Source: Nocardia coubleae NBRC 108252
Lineage (GTDB): Bacteria; Actinomycetota; Actinomycetes; Mycobacteriales; Mycobacteriaceae
DNA length: 64,000 bases
Assembly: GCF_001612805.1 (NCBI RefSeq)
Contig: NZ_BDBD01000006.1
Location: 27,653-91,652, forward strand
Reading direction: 5' to 3'
The notes under the pieces are model-generated. The model was given only the letters and a program-made list of their open reading frames with translations. It made no database searches and was not told where the DNA came from. The first letter of the stretch is position 1. The number at the start of each line of letters is the position of its first letter. Below are positions 16,435-25,014 of the stretch, piece after piece. The translations under genes and the position numbers were made by a program.

Positions 16435-16950
16435 GTTGCCGAGGTTAGCGCGGGCGCGCCGAGTCGAAGACCACGCAGGCGTTGACCCGGTCGTGGCGGG
16501 ACCATGGGCTAAGACCTGGGTGCCGCGGTATCCGCGCATCGGCATTACAGGATGCGCGGACGGAACCCGGTGGGGCGATGTGGACGCAAGACCGATCCGC
16601 GCGGAGGGGGTGACATTGTCTTCTCCCTCCGTGCTCAGGCTGAGGAGTGTGTAACGAACATCTCACTCCGGTCGGTTGTGCCAGCGCTACACACTCCGTC
16701 GCTGACACAGGCGGCATCTGTCGTAGTCCTGTCAAGCGGCTATGGGTGTGACGACCGCATGCGAAATTGCCGCCCGCTGTCAGTTCCCGGACCGAGATCA
16801 CAGCAATGGCGGGGATCCCACCCAGTACCTCAGCGGCGAACTTCACGGTCAGTTGCTGTCGGGGTGTCATACAACTTGGGCAGAACCAGAAGCGGCCACT
16901 ATCTGCGGTCATTGTGCTGTCCGTGAAAACTGCTGGACAGTTGCGGGACA
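16435..16950. other. Gap with a 54-bp inverted-repeat element
   Basis: No supported gene. A minus-strand frame starting at ATG 16912 (MTADSGRFWFCPSC, a CxxC motif) runs to 16445 but has weak third-position bias and overlaps the aminopeptidase start region, so it is not called. The inverted repeat is listed separately. The right end should hold the promoter of the large gene at 16951. Confidence 0.4.
16644..16697. repeat. 54-bp element with 10-bp perfect terminal inverted repeats
   Basis: GGAGTGTGTA (16644-16653) and TACACACTCC (16688-16697) are perfect inverted ends separated by 34 bases. The left half resembles the repeat at 15218. This looks like a miniature or remnant transposable-element pair of ends; the family is not identified. 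Confidence 0.5.
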
Positions 16951-18963
16951 ATGGAATCCATGACCGATATCCTTCCTGACGGGCACGCGATCGAGGACGC
17001 TGCCCTCGATCCCACCGACCAGCAGGAGCCCATGGACCTCGCCGAGATCGACCCCGACGACGAGCCCGTTTCGCCGCCACCCTATGGGTTCGATCCCTCC
17101 GAGGTCGCCGATGCCGCGCGCGTGCTCGACCATGTCTTCGCCACGCTGCGCAGCGGGTGGGAGGCGTGGGGCACGGTCGAGGCGACGGTGACCGAACTCG
17201 ATGTCGTCTTGACCGACTCGTGCCGCCGCGCGCTCGGGCAGATCGCCGCGTGTCCGCTGCGCATGGAACCCCGAGGCACCCCAGGGGCTGAACTCGACAC
17301 CGGCGCCGCGCTCGGCCGGGAGGCGGTCGCCGCGGTCGGCGACGACGAACTCGCTCTGTGGACCGCGTTGATCGAGAAGGTCCGCGCGCCAGCGGCTACC
17401 GCCCGGCTCGGTGAGCTGATGTTCGCCCGCAAAGTACCCCCGGCCCACGAATACGCGCGCCGCGCCGCGCAGGCATACATCGACGCCGTTGACAGCGGCG
17501 ACTACCAATACGACGCCACCGTGCACCTGATGCGCGGCTGGACACTGGCCCGCCAGCTCAAGGACCAGGGAATCGAGAACGCCGCGCTGGACATCATGAC
17601 CGCCCGGCTGAACGCGCTAATGACCGGCGAGTTCCGCGAGCGGCCTGGTGCGGTGTATCCACTGCTGCAGGTCCTGTGCCAAAACCCCCGCGACACCTCC
17701 CGCAAACAAGCCCAGCACGAGCACGCGGGCGCGGTGCTGAGCACGTTGGCCGCCAGCGAAACCCATGACCACCTCATCGCCGAAACCGCAGCGCTGCGGC
17801 GCAAGCTGCTCGGCTCCACCGCCAGTGATAAGCAGCGCGCCGCGGTCGACCTCGATGAGATCGGCGGATACTGCCGCCGTGCCGAGAACGCGCCGAACGC
17901 GGCGGTGCGCCTGCACTTCCTCGAACGCGCCGCCGTGGTCGCGACGAAGCGCGGCCAGCGCAACGAAGCCGACCGCATCACCGCTCTGATGCAGGCCATC
18001 GACCCAGACGAGCTCGGGTTACAGGTCATCACCACTTCCAGCTCGGTACCGGCGTGGATACCGGAGTCTGCGCTCGACCCTTACACCCAGGCGCCGTCTT
18101 GGCGTACCGGAGTGACGCTGTTCTGCACTGACCCGTGCGCACCGACCGGAAGCGTCGCCAACAACCGCGCGTTGGCAGCGCGCATCGGCAAAGGCATGCT
18201 GCGTCTGCCCTCCGTGCTGCTCGACCGCGGACTGCCGCGCGCCACGCTGACGAGCGACGACGAGCAGTACCAGCACGACCTGTCGCGCACCGCGAAGGTC
18301 TGGGCCGATTACCAGGGGTCGGTGCTGGCTGCGGCCTTGCGACGGGTCGGGGATCGTTACGGAATCCCCGAGCTCGAGGAGGTAACCGCGGCACTGCTCG
18401 ATCTCGGTGCGCTCGACCCACGAATGGCCCGGAGCCTGGCCAAAGGCTTCCGCTACTTCTGGGCCGGCGACTACGAAGCTGCCGCGGCGGTGGTGATCCC
18501 CAAAATCGAGACCGCCGCCCGAGCGCTGCTACGGGACCTCGACGAACCAACCTTCAAGGTGCAGATCTCGAAGGTCAAGCCCGGAGGTCACATCCAGCTG
18601 CATCCGCTGCTGGAAGCGCTCGAAAAGGCCGCCCTCGACGAGGACTGGGCCTATTTCCTGCGCTGGCTGCTGCTCGGCCCGGTTGGGCGCAACCTACGCA
18701 ACGACTACGCTCATGGACACCTCGATGAGGTCACTTCCGCCGACGCTGCCCTGGTGCTGCGCGCCGCTGCCGTCCTCATCACCGCCGCCCCCATCGCCGA
18801 CGATCTCGGCCGCCGGGTCCAGGTGGCGCCCATGACAGTGCTGCGGACCCGGCCGGCCCGGCTCACGGAATCGGTCCTCATCCACGTCAAACGAGCCGCC
18901 GCCGGTGCCTTCACCGCCGCCGAACTACTACGACGCGAACTGCGAGGCACCCCACGCCAATAG
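16951..18963 (+). CDS. Large hypothetical protein with C-terminal HEPN/DUF4209-like motif
   Basis: This 670-residue, mostly alpha-helical soluble protein has no signal or membrane segment. The first 40 residues are acidic. The C-terminal 150 residues (KGFRYFWAGDYEAAAAVVIP, then RNLRNDYAHGHL) match the pattern of DUF4209/HEPN-type domains, with an Rx4H motif R583-N-D-Y-A-H588 followed by Gly. HEPN domains are frequent RNases in toxin-antitoxin and phage-defence systems. RNase activity here is inference only. Start: ATG 16951 or ATG 16960. It is a monocistronic plus-strand gene in the accessory island, 826 bases before another giant orphan gene. Confidence 0.75.
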   Translation: MESMTDILPDGHAIEDAALDPTDQQEPMDLAEIDPDDEPVSPPPYGFDPSEVADAARVLDHVFATLRSGWEAWGTVEATVTELDVVLTDSCRRALGQIAACPLRMEPRGTPGAELDTGAALGREAVAAVGDDELALWTALIEKVRAPAATARLGELMFARKVPPAHEYARRAAQAYIDAVDSGDYQYDATVHLMRGWTLARQLKDQGIENAALDIMTARLNALMTGEFRERPGAVYPLLQVLCQNPRDTSRKQAQHEHAGAVLSTLAASETHDHLIAETAALRRKLLGSTASDKQRAAVDLDEIGGYCRRAENAPNAAVRLHFLERAAVVATKRGQRNEADRITALMQAIDPDELGLQVITTSSSVPAWIPESALDPYTQAPSWRTGVTLFCTDPCAPTGSVANNRALAARIGKGMLRLPSVLLDRGLPRATLTSDDEQYQHDLSRTAKVWADYQGSVLAAALRRVGDRYGIPELEEVTAALLDLGALDPRMARSLAKGFRYFWAGDYEAAAAVVIPKIETAARALLRDLDEPTFKVQISKVKPGGHIQLHPLLEALEKAALDEDWAYFLRWLLLGPVGRNLRNDYAHGHLDEVTSADAALVLRAAAVLITAAPIADDLGRRVQVAPMTVLRTRPARLTESVLIHVKRAAAGAFTAAELLRRELRGTPRQ

Positions 18964-19163
18964 CCCTAGCCTCCTCGACCGACCATCTGCACTAGCATCC
19001 GGATCAACCGCCTGCCATCGGCCTTCGGAGTCTTGAGGCTGCTCAGGTCAAGCGCAAGCGCTTCCGGTAGCTCAGGTCGGCGGTTGGTAATCACTGTTCC
19101 GCCTACCTACTGGGCAGTGTGAGTGGGCTGTGATTCTTAAGTGGGAACCAACCCCGGGGCGAT
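18964..19163. other. Gap between the two giant orphan genes (left part)
   Basis: A 42-codon minus-strand frame (19094 to 18966, VITNRRPELPEALALDLSSL at its start) has reasonable codon use but no partner or strong ribosome site. Otherwise nothing is seen. Confidence 0.3.
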
Positions 19164-19529
19164 TCAGTCTCCGGTGGAGGGATACCCGCTCGGCCGCTCG
19201 AACAGCTCGAGCATGCCGCGCTCACGCGTCAAGGCGATCCGGTCTGGGCGTGCTGTGGCGACAACACAGTCCGCGTTTTGCCGCCGCGTCATCGGGATGG
19301 CAAAGGGGCAGGGCCACACGATCAAACGAGCGGGCCGGGCTTTCCACTGCGCATCAGTTGCTGTCGCCTTATGATTTCTCGTGCGGACAACCAGGACCGG
19401 GGGGATCGACCGCGTTGCTGCCACCGGGATGCACTTCGAAATGCCGGTGGCGGCGGGGGGAGTTGCGACCAGCGCCAATGGGGGGATCTGTTGGCCATCC
19501 ATGTCGTCTCGGCAGATGGTCACGTTCAT
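19164..19529 (-). CDS. Possible hypothetical protein (low confidence)
   Basis: This minus-strand frame of 121 residues from ATG 19529 has about three-quarters G/C in third codon positions, which suggests coding. The C-terminal half (WPCPFAIPMTRR, RPDRIALTRERGMLELFERP) reads like a folded domain. No family is recognised, no strong ribosome-binding site is present, and a longer version could start at 19658. It may be a remnant. Confidence 0.3.
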   Translation of the reverse strand: MNVTICRDDMDGQQIPPLALVATPPAATGISKCIPVAATRSIPPVLVVRTRNHKATATDAQWKARPARLIVWPCPFAIPMTRRQNADCVVATARPDRIALTRERGMLELFERPSGYPSTGD

Positions 19530-19789
19530 AGTGGCGACGTGGCCGCAGACGGTGATCGTTGCGTCAGAGTGCCGCGACCGAACCCACTGACCGAACCTTC
19601 GACGGGCAAGGTAGATGACGGCGAGCACCGACCGCACCGAACTCCGGCGCCTCGTCAAGACACCGGGACAGTCGCCTGGGCTTGCGGCACTCCGCTTTTC
19701 TGGTGTCTATGTGCTAGCCAAGGCTGGCACCGGGCCAGTCGGCGCTGCCCAGGTGATCCTAGGGATCTCGGTGTGCGATTGCTGGGCCC

Positions 19790-22700
19790 TTGCAGTATTA
19801 CTTAGTGGTGCTCAGCGAAGAGAGTGGACCAGCGCTCGACCTTCCCGCCGAGGTAGCAAACCGGATCGTCGCGGAACTCCCCGGTCGAGGAGAGAAAGTG
19901 GTCGCGGCGTTGCAGACCGCCGCCTATCTGCTCAGCGCCGCCGTTCACCACGACGCTGGTTTACGGCTGGCCGAAAGTGCAACCTATAACCTGCGCGAGG
20001 CTCTAGACGCTGTTGTCAGCGGACTCACCCCGGTAGAGGGAGGACTCCCCGCTGTCTTGGCTGCATGGCAACAATACGAGCAAGAAGCGGGTCAGCCTGG
20101 CAACGACGACGCGATATCGCTGCGAGTGTTCAGCCAAGTGATTCGTCGGGCGGGCGAGCAACAGGATCGGAACTCCTACCACGAGGCGCGACTTCTCGGC
20201 TACCTTCGCGACAAATCAGGCATCGAACCACTTGTCGGGGAGCTCGATCCGGTCGCCGAGTACAAACGCCTGCGGAAAAGAGCGAATCGAGGGGTCCACA
20301 CGAGCACGAATCTCGGCGATGCCTCCATTCTTTATCAACACACCGTGGCGTGGTTTGTTCGAATGTTCACTCCGCCAGCAGACGTTGTCGTCGCGCTCCG
20401 CGAGCTTGCCGCGGAGCCGTGGACAGGGCCCGACCAGATTAGTCGTATACACCGTCTAGCCTCGAATCCGCACCAGCTGCGCTTGTTCTTTCGGCATCTC
20501 AAAGCCGCCGCGTGGCTGGAGCCGCTGTACGGCGCTGGGATGATGCCACTGCCCCAACCCGAGTCGCCATGGCCGGTTTACGGACTGCTAGAGGGGCTCG
20601 GCCGAACAGAACCCGCCGCCGTTGCATCTGTGGTTCAAAAGCTGCTGCCCGCCTGTAAGCAGCTTCCCGCCGATCAACAACTAGACGCGCGCTTCGACTT
20701 ACTGCGGTTCGCAGTGAACCTCGGGCAGGAGGGGCACGGAGTCGTCGGCGACATAGTGAAGTTGCATCCCAACAATGACGCTGTGCGTTCGCTCGCTACC
20801 ACTGCAGTAAAGGATGCTGATCCGACTGCGCCGATCGTGGAGAAAGTTGCCTCCGCGGTGCTCAGTGCCGCCGCTACCGATCGGGACATTTATTACTACA
20901 AGATCCTACTGAATGCGATCGAAAACGGAATGACCGCAGACAATGCCGTTACGCGGACACGTCTGCTCATCGCGAAAATTCGCGCAGCCACCCAAGGTCA
21001 TGCGACCGGACGGATCAATATCGATATCGCGCGGCTGACCACGGAGCTGGGCGATGATGATCGACAGTTTCTGGTCGTGGCCACTCACTATCTCGCCCGA
21101 ATCCTGGCTCGTGCACTCGCATGCGGCGTGCCGGGAACGCAACTGTGGGCCTGGGTCGCCAATATTCCCGGGGCAGTCGGCGAGCGGCTTGTTTGTCGTG
21201 TGCTAGTGCTGGCTGACGATGTCCCGATCGAGGACAAGATTAAGTACGTCACACTCCGGCTTGGATCCGACACAGTCTCCGGGGACGACAAAGACCTGGT
21301 CGACGCCGTACTCGCCGCGAACCCCGATCCGACCCGAGTCCAGGAATGGTCCGCCGCCCTCGGTAAGCCATCTGCAGCATCTGAGAATATCGCTGCGCCG
21401 CCTAGGGATTGGCTCAAGGCGTGGCGTTGGTCCACAGTGCTTCCCGGCTATCTGCTCACCGATTGGCAACCCGTGATCACCACCCTTTCTCAGGAGCACG
21501 GGCGATTCGATGATACATGCTTTTCGCGCCGCCTCCCCACCTTCATTCGATCGTCGGAGAGTTCGCCATATAGTGTCGATCAGCTAGCCGCTCGCACTCC
21601 ACTCGAAGCGGCACAGTTGGTATCGCAATGGCGTCCGGATTCCGCAGCGGATTACAAGATGACCACGCCACGCGGGCTCGCAAAGACCCTGGAGACCGTT
21701 GTTGCCGCGAATCTTTTTGGCTGGACACAAGATCCGGTCGCGCTGGTAACCACGCTGCGCGAGCCAGTCTATGTGTTGCACTACTTGCGCAGCATTACCG
21801 AAAACGTAGAGGGGATCAGCGAGCAGACCGATCAGGTCATCGAAGCGGTCCGGGTCGCGACCACCGAAAGGTGGGCACCGAACACCCTTAGCCAGGATCG
21901 GTTTGATTTCGAATCCGACTGGACAGTCGTCGACATCGGTGCACTGGACCTAGTCACGAAGCTCGCCGATCTGAACGGTCTATTCGCCCAGGCAGCCCTC
22001 GACGATGCCTGGTCTTTGATCTTGAGCGCACTGGGAACGTCACCCCAGGAGCCTGCCACCACAACGGACATCGCGCGCAGTCGGGCAGTCAGCGGAAAAT
22101 TCGGGCGGGGGCTACAGGCCGCCATCTCACTCGCTGCGTGGGAAGAGCGGAACAACCCGCCCATTCGAGCGCAGTTCTTCAACCTACTCGACGAAGTCCT
22201 CAAGCCCACCTCCCGAGTCGGGCTTGAGTCTCGAGCGATCCTGGCTTGGCAGCGCCCACGCCTGGAGCACATTGCACATGATTGGCTTAGCCAACGAGTC
22301 GATCTTGTATTCCGCAATGCCGAATACGGCTCGTTCACTATCGATCTCACCCTCGAAATCGGCCGCCCTACACCTTGGTTGCTACGAAACCTCCGCCACG
22401 ACCTAGTCTCCGCCGCTCTGCGCGGCGCGGAAAATGCGGTCGGTCACCTACTGGTGGGCACCCTGCAGGATGAGCCCGGCTACGACAGCGGCGCCGTCAT
22501 CGCAGCTCTGCGTTCGGCTCCCCAGGTCTTGGCTGAAGCCGCTGCCGAGATGGCGAGACTGGTACAGAACGAGCCGGCCGGATCGCAAGACCTCGATACG
22601 GCCTTAGGGTTTTGGCGATCGCTGCTGGATGCTGACCGCACAACAGCGCCAGCCGAAGTCCTTTACAAAACAGGTCGATGGAGCTACGTGACCGGAGTGC

Positions 22701-23023
22701 CGGACAACGTCTGGACCGAGCTCACCATCCGAACCTTAGAAATCACCAACGGTGATATCGAATATGCGATCGAAGTTGCCGATCGCTGCAAAACCGTTAC
22801 AGTGCCGGACCGCAGCACCAAAATCCTTCTCCTGCTACAAGACCGCGGCGAACCATGGGAACGCCACCACGCGGCTGAGGCAGCGATGGACGCACTACGC
22901 GCATTGAGCACTACCCGCTCGGACTCGAATTTTCTGGCGCTGCAAACCAGACTGATCGAACTAGGACGCCACGAGGCTGTCGACGTCGCTCCGTACAGCT
23001 ACGAGGCGCCTCCCAGTGCGTAA
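19790..23023 (+). CDS. Giant hypothetical protein (about 1077 aa), HEPN-like motif near N-terminus
   Basis: This soluble, mainly alpha-helical protein has no signal peptide or membrane segment. An N-terminal domain (about 1-220) contains EYKRLRKRANRGVH, an Arg-x5-His pattern (R164 to H170) that fits the loose HEPN signature. The remaining 850 residues read like helical repeats with Trp and Leu positions but no clear period or named domain. The start is uncertain: TTG 19790 or GTG 19805, neither with a good ribosome site, and an in-frame stop at 19760 limits any extension. Base composition is less GC-rich than the core genes on the right. It is a lone gene in the island; a defence role is plausible but unproven. 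Confidence 0.7.
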   Translation: MQYYLVVLSEESGPALDLPAEVANRIVAELPGRGEKVVAALQTAAYLLSAAVHHDAGLRLAESATYNLREALDAVVSGLTPVEGGLPAVLAAWQQYEQEAGQPGNDDAISLRVFSQVIRRAGEQQDRNSYHEARLLGYLRDKSGIEPLVGELDPVAEYKRLRKRANRGVHTSTNLGDASILYQHTVAWFVRMFTPPADVVVALRELAAEPWTGPDQISRIHRLASNPHQLRLFFRHLKAAAWLEPLYGAGMMPLPQPESPWPVYGLLEGLGRTEPAAVASVVQKLLPACKQLPADQQLDARFDLLRFAVNLGQEGHGVVGDIVKLHPNNDAVRSLATTAVKDADPTAPIVEKVASAVLSAAATDRDIYYYKILLNAIENGMTADNAVTRTRLLIAKIRAATQGHATGRINIDIARLTTELGDDDRQFLVVATHYLARILARALACGVPGTQLWAWVANIPGAVGERLVCRVLVLADDVPIEDKIKYVTLRLGSDTVSGDDKDLVDAVLAANPDPTRVQEWSAALGKPSAASENIAAPPRDWLKAWRWSTVLPGYLLTDWQPVITTLSQEHGRFDDTCFSRRLPTFIRSSESSPYSVDQLAARTPLEAAQLVSQWRPDSAADYKMTTPRGLAKTLETVVAANLFGWTQDPVALVTTLREPVYVLHYLRSITENVEGISEQTDQVIEAVRVATTERWAPNTLSQDRFDFESDWTVVDIGALDLVTKLADLNGLFAQAALDDAWSLILSALGTSPQEPATTTDIARSRAVSGKFGRGLQAAISLAAWEERNNPPIRAQFFNLLDEVLKPTSRVGLESRAILAWQRPRLEHIAHDWLSQRVDLVFRNAEYGSFTIDLTLEIGRPTPWLLRNLRHDLVSAALRGAENAVGHLLVGTLQDEPGYDSGAVIAALRSAPQVLAEAAAEMARLVQNEPAGSQDLDTALGFWRSLLDADRTTAPAEVLYKTGRWSYVTGVPDNVWTELTIRTLEITNGDIEYAIEVADRCKTVTVPDRSTKILLLLQDRGEPWERHHAAEAAMDALRALSTTRSDSNFLALQTRLIELGRHEAVDVAPYSYEAPPSA

Positions 23024-23131
23024 GTCAAAACCCCTCTGGAATCGGAGTCCCCACCCCAAGCTGTCTTGCTGTTGGCTGGAGCCCGCAGAGCAGGTCCGAC
23101 GGTTGTGCAAGTTCTGATGCGTCAGAATGCT

Positions 23132-23335
23132 CTACGGAGTGCGTGACCAACATGTCACCCCGGCGAGCACCGCGACCTCTTCGCGACGCAAGCCAGGAGT
23201 GCGTCGGCTCCGAGCTTCGCCTACGGCCAAACCGGCATCCTCGGGACTCACTCGGGCCCGCCGAGATCGCAGGAACTCCTTCATCTCGGCGCTCCGTCTG
23301 GCCCGGGCTTCCGCGGACAGCTTGGTCGAACTCAT
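23132..23335 (-). pseudogene. Truncated XRE (MmyB-type) transcriptional regulator
   Basis: The N-terminal 60 residues (MSSTKLSAEARARRSAEM, then TPGLRREEVAVLAGV) are characteristic of MmyB-like regulators, which normally continue with a Trp-rich turn and a ligand-binding domain of about 200 residues. Here the frame breaks straight after LAGV and stops within six residues. The 3' part is absent, so the gene is dead. It forms the right-hand edge of the accessory island, mirroring the broken dehydrogenase gene at 6780. Confidence 0.75.
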
Positions 23336-23391
23336 GGCGATGATGGTATTCGCCGTGCGATCGCGGATTCGGTGCGGCGATGCACCCTACG

Positions 23392-23835
23392 ATGAACCGC
23401 ATGGCAGTCAGCATGAGCAATGTCGGCATCGTCGTCGAGGATCTCGGGGTGGCGATCGAGTTCTTCCAGGAGCTCGGTTTGGAGCTCGAGGGGCGGGCCG
23501 TGGTGGCGGGTGAGTGGGCCGGGCGGGTGACCGGGCTCGGGGACCAGCGGGTCGAGATCGCCATGATGCGGACGCCGGATGGGCACAGTCGGCTCGAACT
23601 CTCGCGCTTCCTCGAGCCCGAGGTGGTCGCCGATCACCGCACGGCCCCGGTGAACGCGCTGGGTTATCTGCGGGTCATGTTCCAGGTGGACGACCTCGAC
23701 GACACCCTCGAACGCTTGCGCAAGCACGGTGCGCGGGTGGTCGACGAGGTGGTGCGGTACGAGGATGTCTATCGGCTCTGCTACGTGCGCGGTCCCGAAG
23801 GGTTGCTGATCGGGCTGGCCGAAGAATTGGGGTAG
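23392..23835 (+). CDS. VOC-family (glyoxalase/bleomycin-resistance-like) protein
   Basis: This encodes about 147 residues with the paired beta-alpha-beta-beta-beta repeats of the vicinal oxygen chelate fold: SNVGIVVEDLGVAIEFFQEL in the first half and LRVMFQVDDLDDTLERL in the second, ending YVRGPEGLLIGLAEEL. Members bind a metal or sequester drugs. Metal ligands are only partly readable, so the substrate is unknown. In-frame ATGs at 23380, 23392 and 23401 compete; 23392 or 23401 is likeliest. Its 3' end overlaps the opposing DinB gene by 55 bases. Confidence 0.82.
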   Translation: MNRMAVSMSNVGIVVEDLGVAIEFFQELGLELEGRAVVAGEWAGRVTGLGDQRVEIAMMRTPDGHSRLELSRFLEPEVVADHRTAPVNALGYLRVMFQVDDLDDTLERLRKHGARVVDEVVRYEDVYRLCYVRGPEGLLIGLAEELG

Positions 23836-24326
23836 GCGTACGATGAGTTCCGCCGGATCTGCTCGCGAAGAATATCGCCGTGGCCTGCGTGTCTGGCGAA
23901 CTCCTCGATCATGGCGAGCAGCGTCCAGCGCATGCTGACCCTCCCCTCGCCGGGGATGTCGAGGGTGTCGTCGAGGTCGAAGCGGGCGGCGATGTCGCGG
24001 GAGCGGTGACTCGCGCGTTCGAACTCGGCGATGACCTCGTCCAGCGATTCGTCGTCGGACACGGCGAACGTACCTTCGTCGCGGCGCGAGTATCCGTCGC
24101 ATTCGTGCTCCGCGAGCCCGGCCCAGAACCGCTGAAACCAGATCCGCTCGGCACCGGCCGCGTGTTTGAGGAGCGAGATCGGTGTGGTGAGCGATGGGAC
24201 GAGACGTCTGCGCGCGTCGGTTTCCGACAGCCCGCGGGCGGTATCGATGAGCGCTTCGCGGTTGCGGTCGAGCATATTCTCGAGGAGCAGCCGCTCCCCA
24301 CCATCGGTAATCCGTTCGGTCTTCAT
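23781..24326 (-). CDS. DinB-like / DUF664 protein
   Basis: This encodes 181 residues from ATG 24326, with GGAG and GAG upstream in GGAGTGAAAGAG. The four-helix DinB fold is indicated by the N-terminal LLLENMLDRNREALI, the His in SLLKHAAGAERIWF and the HAGHGDILREQI motif near the C-terminus, which supply the three metal-binding histidines of the family. Such proteins are thiol-dependent (mycothiol or bacillithiol) transferase relatives; the reaction here is unknown. It is divergent from the Lrp gene with only 37 bases between starts, so they may be co-regulated. Confidence 0.87.
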   Translation of the reverse strand: MKTERITDGGERLLLENMLDRNREALIDTARGLSETDARRRLVPSLTTPISLLKHAAGAERIWFQRFWAGLAEHECDGYSRRDEGTFAVSDDESLDEVIAEFERASHRSRDIAARFDLDDTLDIPGEGRVSMRWTLLAMIEEFARHAGHGDILREQIRRNSSYAYPNSSASPISNPSGPRT

Positions 24327-24363
24327 CTCTTTCACTCCATTTCCGTTGTGCCAGAATGCGCGG

Positions 24364-24858
24364 ATGGCCATCAAGTTCGATGCTGTCGACGCCGCGTTGC
24401 TCGCCGAGCTTGCGCGGGATCCCCGGGCGCCGATTCTCGAGCTGGCGCAGCGGCTCGGGATCGCGCGCAACACGGTGCAGGCGCGGATGAAGCGGCTCGA
24501 GTCCTCGGGGGCGGTACGGGGGTATCCGCCGGATATCGATGTGGCGGCGATCGGGTTCGCGGTGCACGCGTTTCTCGGAATCGAGCTCGATCAGAACAAG
24601 ATGGACCCGATCATCGAGCGGTTGCGCGACTTCCCGCATGTGCTCGAGGTGCATGCGACGACCGGTCGCGCCGATCTGCTGGTCCGGGTGGCCGCGCGCT
24701 CACAGCAGGATCTGCTGGAGATCATTCAGCGGGTGCACGCCATCGATGGGGTCAACCATACCGAGACGATGCTCGCGCTGGCTACACCGATCGGGTATCG
24801 GAGCCTGCCGCTGGTCGAGGATCTGACCGCACGCCGATCCGACGACGATGTGAGCTAG
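24364..24858 (+). CDS. Lrp/AsnC family transcriptional regulator
   Basis: This encodes 164 residues from the ATG at 24364. The N-terminal winged HTH (about 5-60: DAALLAELARDPRAPILELA, RNTVQARMKRLE) and the C-terminal RAM ligand-binding domain (about 70-150: VLEVHATTGRADLLVRV) are complete. Lrp proteins bind amino acids and control their metabolism. The next genes on the strand are an indolepyruvate oxidoreductase, an amino-acid dehydrogenase and a permease, so this is their probable local regulator. Confidence 0.92.
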   Translation: MAIKFDAVDAALLAELARDPRAPILELAQRLGIARNTVQARMKRLESSGAVRGYPPDIDVAAIGFAVHAFLGIELDQNKMDPIIERLRDFPHVLEVHATTGRADLLVRVAARSQQDLLEIIQRVHAIDGVNHTETMLALATPIGYRSLPLVEDLTARRSDDDVS

Positions 24859-25014
24859 GTCTCTCGCCTCGAGCAGATTGACTCATCCGCATCAGTGTCC
24901 TAGATCACTTTTGAGCAGTCTGATCAACTTTTTGTGTGACTGTTGACACAGTTCACCCCTTCACGGCACATTTCGCAGCACGGGTAGCAGTTTCCTTCGT
25001 GCAGTGAGGTGTTC

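Noticed and set aside
16445..16912. 155-residue minus-strand frame with a CxxC motif
   Set aside because: Weak third-position bias, overlaps the aminopeptidase start, contains the transposon-like inverted repeat, no clear ribosome site.
18966..19094. 42-codon minus-strand frame after the 670-residue gene
   Set aside because: Too short, no strong start signal or recognisable family; noted only as a gap content.
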